From: Chryseobacterium sp.
Lineage (GTDB): Bacteria; Bacteroidota; Bacteroidia; Flavobacteriales; Weeksellaceae
Assembly (NCBI GenBank): GCA_003248755.1
Contig: QFQW01000069.1
Location: 1-19,395, forward strand
Direction: 5' to 3'
Length of the DNA stretch: 19,395 nt
In this document: piece after piece, positions 16,316-19,395 of the stretch
How the letters are laid out: the number at the start of each line of letters is the position of its first letter
How positions within the stretch are numbered: the stretch's first letter is position 1
The notes under the pieces: model-generated
Databases searched by the model: none
What the model was told of the DNA's origin: nothing
Seen by the model: only the letters and a program-made list of their open reading frames with translations
Made by a program: the position numbers and the translations under genes

Positions 16316-18250
16316 ATGAGAAAAATTCTACTTTTTCTGATGGTTATTCCTGTAATTTTGATCTCAGCACAATCTGCTGCAGATTCTTTATTAGCAGTTC
16401 TTAAGAAAGAAAAAAATATCAGAAATATTCCTGTTTTGCAAAATCAAATTTCTGATGCATACAAACATTCTGATCCGGAACAGATGCAAAAATTTGCACT
16501 GTTGGCCTTGGAAACTGCAAAACAGCAGAAGAATGCATACCAACAAGCTGTTTCTTATCAGAATATTGGTATTTCTTTTTTAATTTCTGGAGATTATCCC
16601 AAGGCTTTACAAAACTTTGATTCTTCAGAAAAAATTCTGATCAAGATAAATTCAAATCGAAAAGATGCTAAAGAAACTCTTGCCAAAACATTAGGGAGTA
16701 AAGGAATCGTGAATTCTCAACAAAATAATTATGCAGAAGCTTTAGAAAATGATTTTCGTGCTTTGAAAATTTATCAAGAGACAAAAAACAAACTCCAGGT
16801 TTCAAAAATTTATAATAATATCGGGGTTATTTATAAATCCATTGATGATAAGGAAAAAGCTTTGGAATATCTGCAGAGAGCTAATCAAGCATCCGGAGAA
16901 ATCAATCCGGAAACTTTTGCAGCAAGCGCATCCAACATAGGTTTGATTTATCTGCATCAGGGTAAACTTGAGAATGCAAAAAAATATTTTGATAAAAGTT
17001 TTAAGTCATATCAAGAAAATAAAAATCCCAGAGGGTTAGGTGAGCTTTATAATAACTATTCCCAATATTACAGTCAAAAGAATCAACCTGAAGAATCGAA
17101 ACTTAATTTGGGAAAAGCAGAAGAAGCTTTTTTGTCTTTTAATGATAAATTTGGTTTGTCTGATACTTACTTATTCCTATCTCAAATTTATTTTGATGAA
17201 AATAATTTGGAAAAGTCACATCAATTTGCCAATAAGAGTTTAGACTTTGCGACCGAATTGGACTTAACTGAAACTAAAATGAATGCCGAAAAACTACTTT
17301 CTCAAATCTATGATAAAGAAGGAAATCAGCAATTGGCACTCCAACATCTTAAGAAATATGATGTGGAGAAAGAGAAATTTGATACAGTTAGAAATGAACA
17401 GCAACGCTTGAAAACTGAGCTTAATTTTCAATATGAAAAACAACAACTAGAAAAAAAAGAAAATGCAAGCCGCGAAAGGCTTAAATGGATTTTTGTTTTC
17501 TCGATTATAGGCATTGTGTTATTTGGGTTATTTATCTATTACAGAAATAAGGAAAAACAAAAAGCACTGTTACTTCAAAAACAATTGGCGGAATTTGAGC
17601 ATAAAGCGCTGCATCTGCAGATGAATCCCCATTTCGTTTTCAATTGTCTGGCTGCAATCTCGGCATTTGTGGTTCAAAACGGAAAAGACGAAGCTATACG
17701 ATATCTGGCAAAGTTTTCAAAACTGATGCGCCTGACTTTGGAATTCTCAAAAGAATCTAGCATTACCATTGATAAAGAGATCGAAGCGCTGCAAAACTAT
17801 CTGGAACTGGAGCAATTGCGCTTTAACAATAAATTCGAGTTCAATATTTCCAAAGAATCAAATATCGAAGATGACACGGCGATTCCTTCTTTGCTTTTGC
17901 AGCCGTATGTAGAAAATGCGATTATCCATGGTGTGGTTCCTATAGAAAATAAAGGTTTTATCAATATTATTTTTCGTCAGATCGAAAATCAATTAATCTG
18001 TATTATTACGGATAACGGGGTTGGAATAGAACAATCGAAAAAAAATAAAAAAACATTTGTCAATGCTCATAAATCTATGGCGATGGAAATTTCCAAGAAA
18101 AGATTGGAAACTTTGGAACAACTGGAAAATAAAAAAATAAAACTAACCATTACAGAACTAAGAGACAATGAAAAAATTTTCGGAACTCAGGTCTTAATAA
18201 AATTACCATTAGAATTTATAAAAAATGATAACAGCGGCTTTAATAGATGA
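16316..18250 (+). CDS. LytS/YehU-type sensor histidine kinase with N-terminal TPR sensor region
   Basis: A 644-residue protein starting at ATG 16316 (a TTG one codon earlier is less likely). The signal peptide is LLFLMVIPVILISAQS. Residues about 35-370 are tandem TPRs (for example KALEYLQRANQ, NIGLIYLHQGKLENAKKYFDKSF), predicted periplasmic. A coiled coil (about 355-385, KKENASRERL) leads to one membrane span at about 391-411 (WIFVFSIIGIVLFGLFIYY). The cytoplasmic His_kinase domain has the phosphoacceptor His439 in QMNPHFVFN, N-box YVENAIIHG (Asn534) and G-box DNGVGI (566-571). This is the LytS/YehU class that pairs with LytTR regulators, and the next gene is one, overlapping by 26 bp. The TPR region may sense envelope or peptide signals; the signal is unknown. 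Confidence 0.93.
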   Translation: MRKILLFLMVIPVILISAQSAADSLLAVLKKEKNIRNIPVLQNQISDAYKHSDPEQMQKFALLALETAKQQKNAYQQAVSYQNIGISFLISGDYPKALQNFDSSEKILIKINSNRKDAKETLAKTLGSKGIVNSQQNNYAEALENDFRALKIYQETKNKLQVSKIYNNIGVIYKSIDDKEKALEYLQRANQASGEINPETFAASASNIGLIYLHQGKLENAKKYFDKSFKSYQENKNPRGLGELYNNYSQYYSQKNQPEESKLNLGKAEEAFLSFNDKFGLSDTYLFLSQIYFDENNLEKSHQFANKSLDFATELDLTETKMNAEKLLSQIYDKEGNQQLALQHLKKYDVEKEKFDTVRNEQQRLKTELNFQYEKQQLEKKENASRERLKWIFVFSIIGIVLFGLFIYYRNKEKQKALLLQKQLAEFEHKALHLQMNPHFVFNCLAAISAFVVQNGKDEAIRYLAKFSKLMRLTLEFSKESSITIDKEIEALQNYLELEQLRFNNKFEFNISKESNIEDDTAIPSLLLQPYVENAIIHGVVPIENKGFINIIFRQIENQLICIITDNGVGIEQSKKNKKTFVNAHKSMAMEISKKRLETLEQLENKKIKLTITELRDNEKIFGTQVLIKLPLEFIKNDNSGFNR

Positions 18251-18986
18251 TGATCATAATCTCCGTAATGGGATGAGGGCATTGCTGGCTCTTTATGCTC
18301 CTGAAATAAATATTTTGGGAGAAGCGGACAGCGTGAAAACCGGAATAAAACTGATTGAAGAATGCAATCCCAAAATTGTCTTCCTGGATATAATGATGAA
18401 TGATGGTTCCGGATTTGATATTCTGGAACAGCTTAATAAAAGATATGATAAAATCTCTTCACACATTGTTTTTGTTACGGCTCATGAGAAATTTGCTATA
18501 AAGGCATTTCGTTTTAGTGCTTTAGATTTTCTTTTAAAACCCATTGATCCTGAAGAATTACAAAGTGTTATTCGTAAAATTAAAAATATTACGGATAATC
18601 ATTCAGAAAATAAAACAATAGAACTTCTTCTGGAAAATATATCAAAAAAAACGGAGAGTTTCAAAAAAATTGCCCTGTCAACATCCAATGGAATTCATTT
18701 GTTTGAGATCAAAGATATTATCCGTTGCGAATCTGTGGATAATTACACCAAATTCCATTTCAAAAATCATAAAACGGTAATGATTTCCAAAACATTGAAA
18801 GAGTATGAGGAATTATTGTCTGATCAGGGTTTTGAGCGGATTCACCAGTCACACCTTATCAACCTGAATGAGCTGAAAACTTATATCAAGAAAGATGGTG
18901 GATTCGTCATAATGTCGGATAATGCACAGATTCCTGTTTCTCAAAGAAAAAAAGAACGATTACAAGAGATTATTGGAAGGTTATAA
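18225..18986 (+). CDS. LytTR-family response regulator
   Basis: A 253-residue cytoplasmic transcription factor. The receiver domain spans residues 1-125: acidic pocket D8-D10 (LIDDDHN), phosphoacceptor Asp55 (FLDIMM), switch Thr in FVTAHEKFA and Lys in LLKPIDPEE. The LytTR DNA-binding domain spans residues about 150-250 (IRCESVDNYTKFHF, RIHQSHLINLNELKTY, PVSQRKKERL). The ATG overlaps the kinase gene by 26 bp, so the two are translationally coupled and are almost certainly a cognate pair. Direct repeats with the 21-bp period suited to this class occur upstream of the kinase and downstream of this gene, suggesting that it controls both promoters. Confidence 0.94.
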   Translation: MITAALIDDDHNLRNGMRALLALYAPEINILGEADSVKTGIKLIEECNPKIVFLDIMMNDGSGFDILEQLNKRYDKISSHIVFVTAHEKFAIKAFRFSALDFLLKPIDPEELQSVIRKIKNITDNHSENKTIELLLENISKKTESFKKIALSTSNGIHLFEIKDIIRCESVDNYTKFHFKNHKTVMISKTLKEYEELLSDQGFERIHQSHLINLNELKTYIKKDGGFVIMSDNAQIPVSQRKKERLQEIIGRL

Positions 18987-19017
18987 ATTCTAATTCAAAC
19001 CTTTCAAATTCTAATTC
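18985..19017 (+). promoter_or_regulatory. Candidate LytTR operator upstream of the surface-protein gene
   Basis: Two perfect 12-bp direct repeats, AAATTCTAATTC at 18985-18996 and 19006-19017, with start points 21 bp apart (two helical turns). They share AATTCTAATTCAAAC with the kinase upstream region. The distance from the end of the second repeat to the -7-like box (28 bp) is the same as upstream of the kinase. Each unit itself contains AATTCT/AATTC, an internal half-repeat. Confidence 0.6.
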
Positions 19018-19023
19018 TGAAGC

Positions 19024-19052
19024 TTCCACATAAACGTTATAATTTAATTTTA
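19024..19052 (+). promoter_or_regulatory. Weak, probably activator-dependent promoter of the surface-protein gene
   Basis: At the position equivalent to the kinase promoter, TTC (19024-19026) stands in for TTG, and TAATTTTA (19045-19052) differs from TAnnTTTG only in the last base, with the same 18-bp gap. The poor match in both elements is what an activator-dependent promoter would look like. ATG 19070 is 17 bp after the box. Confidence 0.4.
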
Positions 19053-19069
19053 CAATATAAACACAAACA

Positions 19070-19395
19070 ATGAGAAATAAATTATTTCTACTAATGCTGA
19101 CTCTCTTGTCCCTGGGAGTCAGCTCTCAGAACATTAACTTTCCTGATGCTAATTTTAAAGAAGCATTATTAGGCACCAATCAGTATAATTTTGTATTTTG
19201 CTATGACAGTAGTGGAAATAACATTTTAGCTGACCAAAATGGCGATGGCGAGATACAGCTTTCCGAAGCGGCTCAGGTTTACAGAATAGATTTCAGGCAA
19301 ATTTCTAATTATGCCTCTCTTGAAGGGCTCAATTCATTTGTAAATCTGGAATCAATTTATTACATCAATGATTCCAATTATTCTCACGTTCACGG
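19070..19395 (+). CDS. Start of a secreted surface protein, LRR-like (3' end outside window)
   Basis: ATG 19070 opens a frame to the window end (108 codons seen). A signal peptide of about 20 residues ends SLGVSSQ. The mature start NINFPDANFKEALL, an Asp-rich DQNGDGEIQLSEA segment resembling a calcium-binding loop, and the following RIDFRQISNYASLEGLNSFVNLESIYYI register are typical of Flavobacteriia leucine-rich-repeat surface proteins, many of which carry a C-terminal type IX secretion signal. The C-terminus is not in the window, so secretion by T9SS is only a suggestion. It lies 83 bp after the response regulator behind putative LytTR repeats, making it a likely target of that system. Confidence 0.75.
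   Translation, partial: MRNKLFLLMLTLLSLGVSSQNINFPDANFKEALLGTNQYNFVFCYDSSGNNILADQNGDGEIQLSEAAQVYRIDFRQISNYASLEGLNSFVNLESIYYINDSNYSHVH

Overview
The window looks like chromosomal DNA from a Bacteroidota member of the Flavobacteriia, most likely Chryseobacterium or a close Weeksellaceae relative. This rests on AT-rich DNA, the near absence of Shine-Dalgarno sequences, TAnnTTTG-type -7 promoter boxes, DUF6443-type RHS proteins, OMP_b-brl_3-type receptors and a LytS/LytTR sensor pair with TPRs. The genus is an inference from protein style, not from a search.

Bases 1-8219 form a polymorphic-toxin (RHS) island. A coiled-coil C-terminus (2-214) precedes a complete secreted RHS protein (234-4070). 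Its tip is a predicted GHSLGG lipase, followed by an ankyrin-repeat lipoprotein that is the likely immunity protein (4084-4962). Behind it lie broken or displaced modules: a 70-bp scar of RHS core (4962-5031); a second, diverged RHS core that lacks its N-terminus and is frameshifted, carrying a JAB/JAMM-like tip (5222-6513), with its putative immunity gene (6503-6973); and a third glycine-rich tip with no start codon that begins exactly at the DPDGRR core/tip junction (6980-7795). A broken membrane-protein gene containing an (AT)14 tract follows (7800-8219). The island ends at a degraded IS3-family element (about 8226-8905) that abuts the C-terminal stub of a membrane protein (about 8904-9095). 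The RHS core is visibly GC-richer than the AT-rich tips and immunity genes.

Bases 9097-16180 are ordinary chromosome, all on the minus strand: two tandem paralogous outer-membrane beta-barrel receptors (11515-13779, then 9161-11449) behind one recognisable promoter, then ldhA (D-lactate dehydrogenase), a DUF3817 membrane protein and nadD (with a TTG start). Hairpin terminators separate the transcription units.

Bases 16181-19395 encode a LytS-type sensor kinase with an N-terminal TPR sensor region and an overlapping LytTR response regulator, followed by the start of a secreted surface protein that runs off the window. The most notable regulatory signal is a pair of AATTCTAATTC direct repeats with a 21-bp period. 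The arrangement occurs twice, upstream of the kinase gene and upstream of the surface-protein gene, each time exactly 28 bp before a -7-like box. This spacing is what a LytTR-family regulator would recognise, suggesting autoregulation plus a local target gene.
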